Origin: Leptospiraceae bacterium
GTDB taxonomy: Bacteria > Spirochaetota > Leptospiria > Leptospirales > Leptospiraceae
Direction: 5' to 3'
DNA: 64,000 nucleotides
Assembly: GCA_015075105.1 (NCBI GenBank)
Contig: JABTUZ010000002.1
Span: 282,001 to 346,000 of the forward strand
Shown here: positions 9,381-18,350 of the stretch, one piece after another
Numbering within the stretch: the first letter of the stretch is position 1
How the letters are laid out: the number at the start of each line of letters is the position of its first letter
Made by a program: the position numbers and the translations under genes
The notes under the pieces: model-generated
The model's input: only the letters and a program-made list of their open reading frames with translations
Databases searched by the model: none
What the model was told of the DNA's origin: nothing

Positions 9381-10089
9381 ATGAAAGGGACTACGCTAAA
9401 GGAAATATTCAAATCCATCGCAGACGAATTAGAAAAACTCGGAGGGGGGAATTTCCCGAAGTAAAGCTGAATTCTGGGCAAGAGACCAGACCAGCAAGTT
9501 TTTCGGAACGTTAACCATGATGGATCAGACTGCCTCCGGAATTCCCGGATACATCTGGAGAATCACGGGCTTTCACACACGCGACCAGCACTCCAAACTC
9601 GCCGACACTTTTCACTCATGGGACAAACGTCCGAAAATTCTCTACGGCACAAAAACGATTCAGGCACATCCGGGAGAAGATTACAACTGCAGATGCTGGG
9701 CAGAGCCCATCTCACGGCGACGAAGAAGACCTGCAAAACGCAAAACTCTGGAAGGACGAGTGGGTTGCTACTGCGAGCGAACAAAGTCTTAGAGGAACTA
9801 ATGTTTTAGTGGATGGAATAGTGGAGCGGTCGCAAAAAATTCAAATTTTAAAAGCTACAAAATCAATCAATGATAAGCTGGATATTATCTCAACGACAGA
9901 TTAGCAGAAATTTGAATTTCATACCATGGATAAATCTCATCCTGGATTTTTGACATAAGCCAAATTTTATGATCCGTTAACCGGAAAAATTTACATCCGT
10001 CCAGACATTGACGATGCTGGTTTAATAGCTATTCATGAAAGTTTTCACAAGTTAGACAATAAATATCTTTCCGATTCCAAAACAAGAGG
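9381..10089 (+). pseudogene. Broken Mu F-like head-morphogenesis/zincin gene remnant
   Basis: The translation around 9448-9710 (FWARDQTSKFFGTLTMMDQ, HTRDQHSKLADTFHSWD, TIQAHPGEDYNCRCWAEPI) matches the C-terminal part of Mu gpF/SPP1 gp7-type minor head proteins, including the diagnostic HPGxDYNCRC. A one-base frameshift near 9715 moves the frame to DEEDLQNAKLWKDEWVATA. That frame then runs through in-frame stops TAG (9902) and TAA (9956) into FYDPLTGKIYIRPD and GLIAIHESFHKLD, where HESFH fits a zincin HExxH site. Several mutations make it a pseudogene. Mu F-like domains also occur in polymorphic toxins, so it may be an old toxin cassette rather than a prophage. It ends where the T1 Hint domain begins, in another frame. 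Confidence 0.65.
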
Positions 10090-11271
10090 AATCCAATCGA
10101 GTCACTGCAACTTGGCGAGAAAGCGCTGTCCAGAAACGAAATCACGGGTGAGCTTGAATACAAGCCGATTACGAAACTTTTCGAGAATGAAGTAGAATTA
10201 TTGTTTGACGTGGAAGTCGGAGGTATGGTAATTTCAACAACGTGGAATCATCCGTTTTGGGTAGAAACAAATTCCACAGGGCTGAAAATTCAAAAATGGA
10301 CTGAGGTGAAAGACCTCCGGGTTGGGGACGTCGTGACGCTGAAAAACAAATCTGAACACCCGATAAAAAACATCCGGCAATACAAAGTTCCACCGACGAA
10401 GGTTTACAACATCGAAGTCGAAAACGACCATACATATTTTGTGACTAAGAGCGACGTGTTGGTGCATAATTATGATCCGGATAAAAAAGGAGAAAATGGT
10501 ATAGTGAAATATGCTTCTTTTGCGAAAGATAGCTTGGTTAGCTTAGCGGATAGTGTTATCGGATATTTCAAAGGAGATGAGGAAAAAAATCAATTGAGCA
10601 TGAAGAAAGGAGAGACCATTAGAATTCAAGGAGATGATGGTATTGAGCATGAAATGACTCTTTCTAAAGATGGGAAAACAAAAAGCGTTAAAGTTTTTAA
10701 GGATGGAGAAAAGATTAGCGAATTCTCAGCGTGGAATCGAGAAGGTCAAGGTAGAGATAAGCAATTTGCAATAATGGATGGTCCGGAACATCCGGAATTG
10801 CAACCAAAAAAAAATGAAAGTGGCCATTATTCACCATTAAGCGGAAAAATTCAAGTTAATGACAGTGTTCATGGCGGAAAAGGATCGGATGATTTTCCGG
10901 ATACACCTGCGCACAGAAAAGATAAAAAACCTATTCATTCTTCAGGGCATAAAGGATCTGATTATCAAGTTCGAGAAAAAGGATTCAACCGTGACTTATA
11001 CGCTAATGAATCTGGAAAAGTTGATTTTGCAGGAGGGTATAATACTATCATTTTAAAATACGATTCTGGAAAAGAAGCAAAATATATGCACACTTCCGGA
11101 ATTGCTACAAATGTTTATCCTGGCTCGAAAATAAAGGCAGGGCAATATATCGGAAGAGCTGGAGGGACTGGCGGGGATAAAGGATATGACTCACATTTAC
11201 ACCAAGAAATTCGAGATAAAAAAGGGAAAGTATATAGTACTGATCAAGTAAGGAGGATATATGGTTACTAA
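10090..11271 (+). CDS. T1: Hint domain plus M23 (LytM) toxin tip, no start codon
   Basis: A 394-codon open frame beginning inside a Hint domain (PIESLQLGEKALSRNE) with no ATG or RBS at the junction; a TTG at 10201 is the first possible start. The gamma-type Hint keeps TTWNHPF (TxxH block) and ends VLVHN near residue 128, but the N-terminal Cys block is missing. After a linker (YDPDKKGENGIVKY) comes an M23 domain with zinc ligands in SGHKGSDYQV (HxxxD) and SHLHQEIRD (HxH). The enzyme would cleave peptidoglycan cross-bridges of a target cell after Hint self-cleavage. The last 11 bases overlap the immunity gene. Probably a silent cassette needing recombination with a full toxin. Confidence 0.85.
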   Translation, partial: NPIESLQLGEKALSRNEITGELEYKPITKLFENEVELLFDVEVGGMVISTTWNHPFWVETNSTGLKIQKWTEVKDLRVGDVVTLKNKSEHPIKNIRQYKVPPTKVYNIEVENDHTYFVTKSDVLVHNYDPDKKGENGIVKYASFAKDSLVSLADSVIGYFKGDEEKNQLSMKKGETIRIQGDDGIEHEMTLSKDGKTKSVKVFKDGEKISEFSAWNREGQGRDKQFAIMDGPEHPELQPKKNESGHYSPLSGKIQVNDSVHGGKGSDDFPDTPAHRKDKKPIHSSGHKGSDYQVREKGFNRDLYANESGKVDFAGGYNTIILKYDSGKEAKYMHTSGIATNVYPGSKIKAGQYIGRAGGTGGDKGYDSHLHQEIRDKKGKVYSTDQVRRIYGY

Positions 11272-11722
11272 GAAACAAATAATACTTTTGGCAGTATTCA
11301 CTATTTTGAGTTGGAATGTGGCTACATGTAAGGGACAAAAATTACCTTATCTTGATCCCGAGATCGAAATAGGAAAAAAAGAGTGCAATAAATTTCCAGA
11401 GCTTTCAGGTGTATGGAGAAATGAAAAAGTAGCAGTATGTATTTGCTTAAAGGATTATCCTTCTTTGACATTTAATTGTGACTATGATTATGTAGTAGGT
11501 AGTTTGCAAACTATTATTAGTATTAAAAAAGATGAAAAGCAATTCTTCATAGAAGGTGGGGAAGGAACTGAAACAGAAGAGCCGACTATATACAAAATGG
11601 AATTTTTAGACGAAAATTTAATCAAAATATGGTTTTTACCAAATAAAATATTACTCTTAAATAAAACTACCGAAACAGAAATGCCTAAACAAAAAAAAGG
11701 AGAGAATCCATATTGGAAATAA
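11261..11722 (+). CDS. I1: putative immunity protein for T1 (exported)
   Basis: A 153-residue protein with a signal sequence (KKQIILLAVFTILSWNVATC) and a possible relaxed lipobox ending ATC, rich in Cys and acidic residues; no known domain is recognised. It overlaps the T1 stop by 11 bases and has a strong RBS, AAGGAGG at 11250-11256, so it can be translated even if the toxin fragment is silent. The position and export signal fit periplasmic protection against the M23 enzyme. Function is inferred from context. Confidence 0.7.
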   Translation: MVTKKQIILLAVFTILSWNVATCKGQKLPYLDPEIEIGKKECNKFPELSGVWRNEKVAVCICLKDYPSLTFNCDYDYVVGSLQTIISIKKDEKQFFIEGGEGTETEEPTIYKMEFLDENLIKIWFLPNKILLLNKTTETEMPKQKKGENPYWK

Positions 11723-11735
11723 TTTTCCCCATGCC

Positions 11736-11935
11736 CACCTGCAAAATCCAATCGCACTCACTGCTAAAAGCCCTGATTGCAGATTCGCTCATTTGTTTGG
11801 AGGAGAAAATCGGTGTTTCACAGCACCACAAGACTCACCTAACGGCTCGTTTGTAGTGGTGGTGCTGGACAAGTCTAACAGTGGACTAAAGCCCAAGGCA
11901 AATAGTGCGTAGAAGGACGTCAGGCGAAATATTAT
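11736..11935 (+). repeat. Repeated KIQSHSLLKALIADS gene fragment plus hairpin
   Basis: From 11736 the sequence encodes KIQSHSLLKALIADSLICLE, nearly identical to 35104-35190, and is cut after IGV. It runs into a hairpin with arms CAGCACCAC (11821-11829) and GTGGTGCTG (11859-11867) whose loop carries CACCTAACGG, a variant of the spacer core. The source gene is unknown; the fragment appears to be hitch-hiking spacer material. Confidence 0.6.
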
Positions 11936-12232
11936 TCAGATTTTGATGTGCCTTACAATATCAAGAGATCCATGAAACACACCTAAAATAGAGCAGTCGC
12001 GCGACTCTGATACGAGATATGCAATTCTATAGTGGCCATACAGCAATATACGAACATTACGGGAAGATTCTTCAAAGCGATAACCAATTTCCGGAAATTG
12101 GGAAAGAATTTGAACACGATCGTAAATACCGCGAACAACTTTTTTCGCTGCTACCGGATTATCCAATGCAATATAATCGTAGATTTCAGTTATCCAGCGT
12201 TCAGCTTCAGAAGTCCAAATTATTTTAGCCAT
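11936..12232 (-). CDS. ParE/RelE family toxin
   Basis: A 98-residue type II toxin of the RelE/ParE superfamily: IIWTSEAERWITEIYDYIAL, AAKKVVRGIYDRVQIL, FPEIGYRFEES, VRILLYGHYRIAYLV. The EIYDYIA and PEIGY motifs favour ParE (gyrase inhibitor) over RelE (ribosome-dependent mRNase), but this is not certain. It overlaps the upstream antitoxin by 13 bases in a standard antitoxin-toxin operon. It is transcribed against the toxin-tip cassettes, so it is an independent cassette. Confidence 0.88.
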   Translation of the reverse strand: MAKIIWTSEAERWITEIYDYIALDNPVAAKKVVRGIYDRVQILSQFPEIGYRFEESSRNVRILLYGHYRIAYLVSESRDCSILGVFHGSLDIVRHIKI

Positions 12233-12411
12233 TTAGCTAAACGGTCTGACATTTCTTCATTCGAAATAGTTCGACCAGAATCATAATCAGCTAAACCACG
12301 ATCTATCATTCGAGCAAATGCCAACTCTCTCAAAATTTCTTCGTAAGAAGAGTCATCCGGTTGTTTATTTAAAATTTGTGCAATTTGGTCTTTTGCAGTG
12401 ATCATATTCAA
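12220..12411 (-). CDS. Antitoxin of the ParE-like module
   Basis: A 63-residue protein (MNMITAKDQIAQILNKQPDD, YEEILRELAFARMIDRGLAD, SNEEMSDRLAKWLK) directly upstream of and overlapping the ParE-like gene. Short helical antitoxins with the ISNEEM..RLAKW tail commonly accompany ParE/RelE toxins. It should bind and neutralise the toxin and repress the operon. Confidence 0.82.
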   Translation of the reverse strand: MNMITAKDQIAQILNKQPDDSSYEEILRELAFARMIDRGLADYDSGRTISNEEMSDRLAKWLK

Positions 12412-12696
12412 AAAATAACATCCATTCGCGAAATGTCAAGCAAATAGCCTTGCGAAAGCGACCGGACATCCGCCACAGCTTCCGCAAACAGGAGGATATA
12501 ACGCCTTATAGCGAGAGGGATCGAACGGAAACCCCACAGCCCCGTAATATCTGGATGTGAAGCATTACAGGTCAGAATTCAAGGGGCGAGGAGTTGGAGA
12601 GAGAGCCCGACCCCAGCCCTTGCCTTTCCAAAATTACGCAAGGGCTGGGGACTCGCCCTACTAACTTCTATCCACTAACAACTATCTTCTAAATGC
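12412..12696. repeat. Spacer with 13-bp perfect hairpin
   Basis: No gene seen. The clearest element is a perfect hairpin, CCCCAGCCCTTGC (12611-12623) and GCAAGGGCTGGGG (12638-12650), with a 14-nt loop. A weaker CACAGCCCC segment and ATAACGCCTTATAGCG lie upstream. At the right edge, just before the T2 coding homology, is GCGTTAGTTAC, matching the CGTTAG found at other toxin entry points. Confidence 0.55.
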
Positions 12697-14900
12697 GTTA
12701 GTTACTCTTACGAAGGAGGATTCGGCGCAAGCGTATCAGTTGGAATCGGAATCGGCCCTGCAAGGGCAGAGGTTGGGCTCAACTATTCGGAGCAAAACGG
12801 ATTTAGCGGAAGCGTCGGTGCGTCGTTTGGCATTGGTAAGACAAAAGTCGGAGTCAAAGCCAGCTACAGCCGGGACGGCGGACTTGGACTTGAGGCAAGC
12901 GCAATACGGAAATTACAAAGCTGGAATGAGCTATTCGCAAAGCGACGGATTCGGAGTCGTTGCAGGACTTACGAATTCAGATGGAACGAAAACAGTAGGA
13001 ATTGGCTACAGTGAGAAATCCGGAGTGGAGGCTTACGCGAAGGTAAGCTCGGACAGCGCGAGCGGGAAATTGTCCTACTCAAAATCGGAAGGGTTCGGAG
13101 TAGCGGTCACTGCAAAGACAAGCTATGCAAACGCAAGTGCGAGCTTCACTCAGAAAAGCGGACTAACGGTAAGCGTCAGCAAGCAGATGTCCACTGCGCT
13201 GACCGAGGGATTCAGAGGCAATGCGAATGCTGAAGTAAGTTACAATACGAAGACAGGATTTTCGGCAAGCCTTGGAATGACACTAACGTCCACAAGTCCG
13301 GTTTATGAAAAAGGAAAGTTTGGCGAAGTCGATAACGGAAGCGTTAGTGGAAATGTCCGGCTTGACCGAACAGGTTTCCAGGGTTCGACGACTGTAAACA
13401 CAGGACAGAATCTGGATATTGCATCCAACCTCAGTAGCATGGAGTCGAGCCTCGATGCGATGGCGGAAAGAAATCGTGAAGTAGTGAAGGAAAAAGCGCA
13501 GGCAGAGGCTGATAAGGATTTCAAAAAGAAATACAAAGATGTGATACCCGGAGTCGAAAATATGACTTCGGAGGAAATTGCTGCCACCAGAAAATCATTG
13601 GCTAAAGACAGCGGCGTTGTCACTGATCCTTTAGCAGATGGAACTTCGAGAGAAAGTATAGGATCAGAGATATTCGGAGCTCTTAGCGATCTTGGAAATA
13701 TTGTCACAGGTAACTATCGTGGAGGGGGAAATGATTTCTTCATCGACGCACAGGGCAACTACCACCAGAGGACTTGTTTTGTGAAGGGAACTCCTGTTTC
13801 CACTCTGTCCGGAAAAAAACCTGTTGAGGAAATCAAAGACGGCGATATTGTATTTGCCAAAGATGAGAAGACCGGAAAAATCGTCTTAAGCAAAGTGCAA
13901 CAGACATACATTAGAAAGACTGACAGGATTTACAAACTCGAATACGAAGACGGAATGGTAATCGAAACAACCCCGACACACCCTTTCAGGATACAAAGAG
14001 TCGAAAGCGACGGGCATATTACGGAAGACTGGATCGAAGCGCGATTCTTAAGAGAAGGAGACCGCTCTGTCCGAATCAACTCGAGGACGCTTGCGATTTC
14101 GCATATCGCATTCGAAGACCGCGAAGAGACTGTTTACAACTTCACAGTCGAGGAGAATCATAACTACTTCGTGGGTGATGCGGAAGTGCTTGTGCATAAT
14201 GAAGAGTATGCAGTAGAAGTAAAAGTTGTAAAAAAAATTGCTAGACTCAAAAGAATGAGGTGCCCATTTGAAATACAAGCCATGGATCAATTTCAACCCT
14301 GAATATGAGGCGCAAATGAAAGCAATAAAATCTGGAAAATATGTTGAGAGAAGTGTTGGTGATACGATTTTTTATCCTGGTAGCAACGCTACTAAAACCA
14401 TGCCAGAAAGCGTCGCAAAATTACAAAGGTCACGCAAAAAGTAACAATTGATGCTAATAAACTAGCCTCAACAAGAAAACTGGGAGGGAATTGATAAGTT
14501 GAACGGTAATCATGTTCGTGTTAAAGATAAAATAGTAGCAGGGATTAAAGTCGGAGAGGATAGAGTTGAGCAAACTTGGAGAGGAGACATTAGTTCACAA
14601 AAAACCTGGTATGGACCTGCTTCTGATTTTAAAGTAGTCAATGCCGGAGTAATGTCCCCCTATGGGGGGGTTGTCGATATTCAGTTATCAAACGGGCAAA
14701 AAGTTAGAATGGGTCATTTTGATAAAATTAATGTTGATGTAATGAATGCATACAGAAAAGGGGAATCGCTTCCAGCAGGAACTTATATTGGAGAAACAGG
14801 TAGCAAGATTGGATTTACTACCGGAGCTCATTTACATATAAAATCTTTAGATCAAAAATTTACAAGACAACAGGTGTTAAAATGGATGCAAAAGAAATAA
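12697..14900 (+). pseudogene. T2: longest toxin fragment (repeat body, Hint, M23-like), frameshifted
   Basis: Starts in a glycine/serine-rich body in frame 1 (SYEGGFGASVSVGIGIG, NYSEQNGFSGSVGASFG). Near 12899, GCAAGCGCAATACGG lacks two bases present in T8 (GCAAGCGCGCAATACGG), so the frame changes. The body then continues (YSQSDGFGVVAGLTN, YNTKTGFSASLGMTL) through a charged segment (SMESSLDAMAERNREVVKEK) to a Hint domain from NYHQRTCFVKG (about 13760) to VLVHN (about 14205). Two further shifts, near 14240 and 14480, separate the Hint from an M23-like domain (RMGHFDKINVDVM, TTGAHLHIKS), which keeps HLH but shows no clear HxxxD ligand pair. At least three indels make it non-functional as it stands. 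The body resembles very long Leptospira surface proteins, but I cannot name the family safely. Confidence 0.8.
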
Positions 14901-15399
14901 GAGCAAATTTTAAATTTATGTTATTAGTTGCGATTCTTACATTTTCTTCAGATTGTAAAGAAAAAGTAATCACGGAAAAGAAAATGGAGCTAACTGATTC
15001 TTCTAAAACAATTCTCGAACTTTTAAAAAAAAATAATGTTGAAGGAATTGTGAAAATGCTAAATGAGGGAGGGCTAACATATATATTCGGCGATGCAGTA
15101 ATCGATTTAAATTATGATAAAGCAAAAGACGATTTCTCAAAAACAACTTCCATAACGCATTTGTAAAATTCAACAGAAAAGTGAAAAAAAAAGCAAAATA
15201 ACAGTCCAGATTTAAAAACTTTCTTCAGGAAGCATTTTCCCATTCAGAGAAAATTAAAGAATGCTCTAAGAAGCCGTGCCATAATCAAAATAACTTTTAT
15301 ATTCATGCTGAATATGGGTTTTTTAATTACTATATCTATTATGATTGTTTTGAAAAATATGGTTGTATCATATTATCATTTTATACTAATCCTAAATAG
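14882..15399 (+). pseudogene. I2: frameshifted lipoprotein immunity gene
   Basis: Begins MDAKEIRANFKFMLLVAILT with lipobox-like FSSDC, overlapping the end of T2. The frame stops at 15166, but the -1/+1 frame continues with FSHSEKIKECSKKPCHNQNN and YYIYYDCFEKYGCIILSFY to a stop at 15397-15399, so a frameshift near 15150 splits it. The N-terminal half (ILELLKKNNVEGIVKMLNE) weakly resembles I14 (IIGAILAEDLILLKEMFDK), whose toxin T14 is also the closest relative of T2. Inferred immunity to the M23-like tip. Confidence 0.65.
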
Positions 15400-15420
15400 T
15401 TTTTCTGAAATTCAATACTG

Positions 15421-17690
15421 TTGCTCTTCGCAAAAATAAGATTTAACCCTGAAAAAGACAGGGTTTTGCGAGAAGATGGAAAAATTGTCCCGAAAAAAAA
15501 ACCCATTCAAATAGAAAGAGTTTGCATTTTTATCAAAAGGCCAGTAAAAACGAGCAGTAACAGCAACAACAAAACGTTAAATGCCATCAAAAAAATTTTC
15601 TTTCTGCCGTGAAGAAAACCACCATTACTAAATCGCCTAACGCTCTCTCGACACAGTGAGGCTGTAGCAATTTTCCAAAAAAACAGCCTCGCCAAAACCA
15701 TATCATCAGGCACTAACGCATCATGGGAAGAAGGCCAAGCCAAATTTTACCACCTGACAAAAAAAAGCACAAAAGCAATTTACCTGAGGATCCAATGGGT
15801 TACCCAACAAAAGCAATTTTCTTTTGCATTTTAAAGCAAAAAAAAATAACACTTCGAAAAGCTTTATGCAAAACTACTCGGCAGTCTGTCCGACATCGGA
15901 AATCTTGCGACAAAAACCTACCGTAAGCAACCAAACAAAATATATCGACGAAAACGGGCAACTACCACCAACGTCATGTTTTGCCAAGGGACGTTAGCCA
16001 AATACTGCGAAACGGTCAAAAACCCTATCGAAACATATCAACTTGCCAAAAACTCTATCCAGAAACGAAATCACGGCAATGCAAAACACCGGTACATTAC
16101 GAAACTTTGCCGAATTATTGTTTGACGCAAAACGCCCGGAAATAATTTCAACTACGTGCAATCACCATTCTGGGTTGAAAAGATTTTCCATTGAAAATCC
16201 AAAAAAAAACAGCAAGACCAAAACATGGCATCAACCGAAAAAATTATCTGAAACACCATTTAAAACATCCACCAATACAACGTCTCTCCGACAAAAAAAA
16301 TACATCATCAACGAAACAACCACAACCACTTCGCCGGCGAGGCCGAGTCTGGCGTACATTATCTACTTACTGCCACGAAAACAGCAAAACTCTTGAAAAG
16401 CTTGATGCCATTTAGGGAAGAAAGCTTTAATTCACAAAAAATGGATACCGCATCTTTCAAAAAAAAAGTTGATTCAAAAAAAAAAAATAGAAGAGCAAAA
16501 AACAATCTTCAAAACCAACTCACAAACTTGCGCACCCTATCGAAAAATCAATTTGAAAATAACTGCAAATATCGATCAATCAAGATCAAAAATAAATTAT
16601 ATGCAAACAAGGAAGAACAAAAAAGGCGGGCCATGCAACAAAAAAAGTGATAGTTTCACCAATTAAAACTTTCGCAATAGACAACAGCATTGATAAAAAG
16701 CCCAAAAACAATCACGGGAAAATAAAAAATCGAATCGGCGAAAAAGCAAAACAAATTTTGAATGGGCAACAATTGGAAGAATTTTGAAAACCAACCGCCG
16801 CATTTCAACATCATCACAATGCAAAAAAAATTCGCACAAAAAACAAAAAGGGCAGTAAAAAAAAAACAGTTAAATATCGTATTATTGCCATGCCGCCAAG
16901 CAAAATGAAAAACTGGCTGGCTTCGCCCAGAAATTGATAATAATTTATTAACCTCTGCCAATCAAATCTTGCGCTTAAAAATTCAAAAATCAAAAATACC
17001 GCAAAAAAACAAAAAAAACGCTTGAAAAGCAGCCAAACTGCAGGAATATAAACAAAAAACTTCTTTATCAAAATTAGCATTTTAGAGAACGAAATCAACT
17101 GAAAAATGTTTGCATCAACAACAATCTGGGCCATGCAAAGAAAACAGTTTCATACTATACCGAATGGCATTATAAACAGCAACAACAAATCTCGGTTCAT
17201 GCCAAGATTGCAATTTTTCTTTCCAAAAACAGCAACTGCGGCCGCCGTCGCATCGGCAACAACCGCCTTATATTGCCATCTCTGAAAAAACCACGAAAAA
17301 CAAAATATTTCACCCATTCTTATATAGCCAAACAAAAAAAACAAATCAAAATCTACAAAACCATACGCCACCATCACGCAAAGCATCATCCAGCACGTCT
17401 GATGAAGCCAAATGGATAAATCGCCACACATGAAGCCAAAGTCAAAATCTAAACATGTAAAAAAACATGAACTGATTCAAGGGTTTCAAAAAAAGGAACC
17501 TATTCAACAATCATTTAAAACGCACCGGCAAATGCAAAAGAAGCTATCACGTCTTGAAAGCAAATTTTCTTTTGCCTAGAGACTAAATGGAACAGTAAAC
17601 CATACAAAACAAAAGAAGTTAACTGCATTTGTTGAAAAAACAAAAATTGTCATTAGAACACCACATAGGCATTTTTCGCAAAAGACAGAA
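15421..17690 (+). pseudogene. T3: G-depleted, heavily degraded spacer and toxin-tip copy
   Basis: The first 70 bases match the standard spacer element (as at 27090) exactly; similarity then decays. At 15847-15990 the sequence aligns with the DGTSRESFGAELLGSLSD...NYHQRTCF region, and at 16020-16380 with a gamma-type Hint domain, but positions that are G in sister copies (especially GG) are usually A or C. Example: GACGTGGAAGTCGGAGG in T1 against GACGCAAAACGCCCGGA here. From about 16400 to 17690 there is only A/C-rich sequence with no credible ORF, presumably the former tip and immunity gene. The minus-strand frames open here are products of composition. Either strongly strand-biased decay or poor sequence quality. 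Confidence 0.6.
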
Positions 17691-17693
17691 ACG

Positions 17694-17930
17694 ATGCAAC
17701 TCAAATATGATAAAAACTTGATAATACAATACATATCTCAAAAAACAAAAAGTGACCACAAAACAGCTAAGTGAGGATTTGGCGGTTGATTATGATGCGG
17801 CAGGAAAAATCGTCGGAATAGAAATTTTAGATGCGTCTGAAAACTTTGATTCAAGGAATCTTCAATCAATTGTAAAAAATAAGATACTATCTAAATCTAC
17901 TATACCTGTGTCTCGCAAAAAGAGGATTTG
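17694..17930 (+). pseudogene. DUF2283 gene remnant
   Basis: MQLKYDKN at 17694 starts like a DUF2283 protein, then a frameshift leads to TTKQLSEDLAVDYDAAGKIV and GIEILDASENFD, the highly conserved DUF2283 core, ending near 17930. DUF2283 proteins are small (about 60-80 residues), of unknown function, often beside toxin-antitoxin genes. The frame is broken in the G-depleted part; the intact right half has normal base composition, which places the border of that anomaly near 17750. Confidence 0.65.
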
Positions 17931-18348
17931 AGGCTACAAGACGTGGTTTTGCGAGAAGATGGGAAAGTTGTCCCGAAAAAATCGGATTTTGGAACGGAAA
18001 GAGTTTGGATTTTTGCGAAAATAGAATTCGAAGATGGCAAAAAAAGCGAAAACAAAGGGGTTAGTAATCAAAATTTTTTTCTAATTTGAAAACCACAGCC
18101 CCACTAAATCGCCTAACGGCTCTCTTGACGCTGTGAGGCTGGGCAGACAGTTTTCCAAATTCAGGAGCCTTCTCGTGAATCACGATATCGCCTAACGTAT
18201 CATGGGAAGTTAGGCGAAGCCGAATTTTACTGCTACTGAAAAGCCTAAGGGAGCGGTTCTGCTCGATTTACCTGAGGATGCAGTAAGCGGGTTTTTCTTT
18301 TTTTGCAAGCATTTTTTTCTTTTTAAAAGAAAAAAGCGAAAAAGCAGA
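17908..18348 (+). repeat. Cassette spacer with type B core (before T4)
   Basis: Contains in order: CTCGCAAAAAGAGGATTT with TTTTGCGAG arms; the long conserved element (CCCGAAAAAATCGGATTTTG, GAGTTTGGATTTTTGCGAAA); a hairpin (AATTTGAAAAC/GTTTTCCAAATT outer arms) with GCCTAAC at 18111 in its loop; the type B palindrome TCGCCTAAC-N12-GTTAGGCGA (18188-18217); GAGCGGTTCTGCTC; and a T-rich/A-rich stem. From GCCTAAC 18111 to GTTAGGC 18209-18215 is 105 bp, the size and box pattern of an integron attC site. Confidence 0.75.
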
Positions 18349-18350
18349 AT

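Noticed and set aside
9381-9904. A prophage at the left edge
   Set aside because: Only one capsid-type fragment is present, with no portal, terminase, tail or integrase gene nearby; toxin or scrap origin is more likely.
15500-17430. Several minus-strand and plus-strand ORFs of 60-117 codons in the G-poor region
   Set aside because: They are Phe/Leu/Lys/Asn-biased products of base composition, lack RBS and family signal, and overlie recognisable remnants of spacer and toxin on the plus strand.
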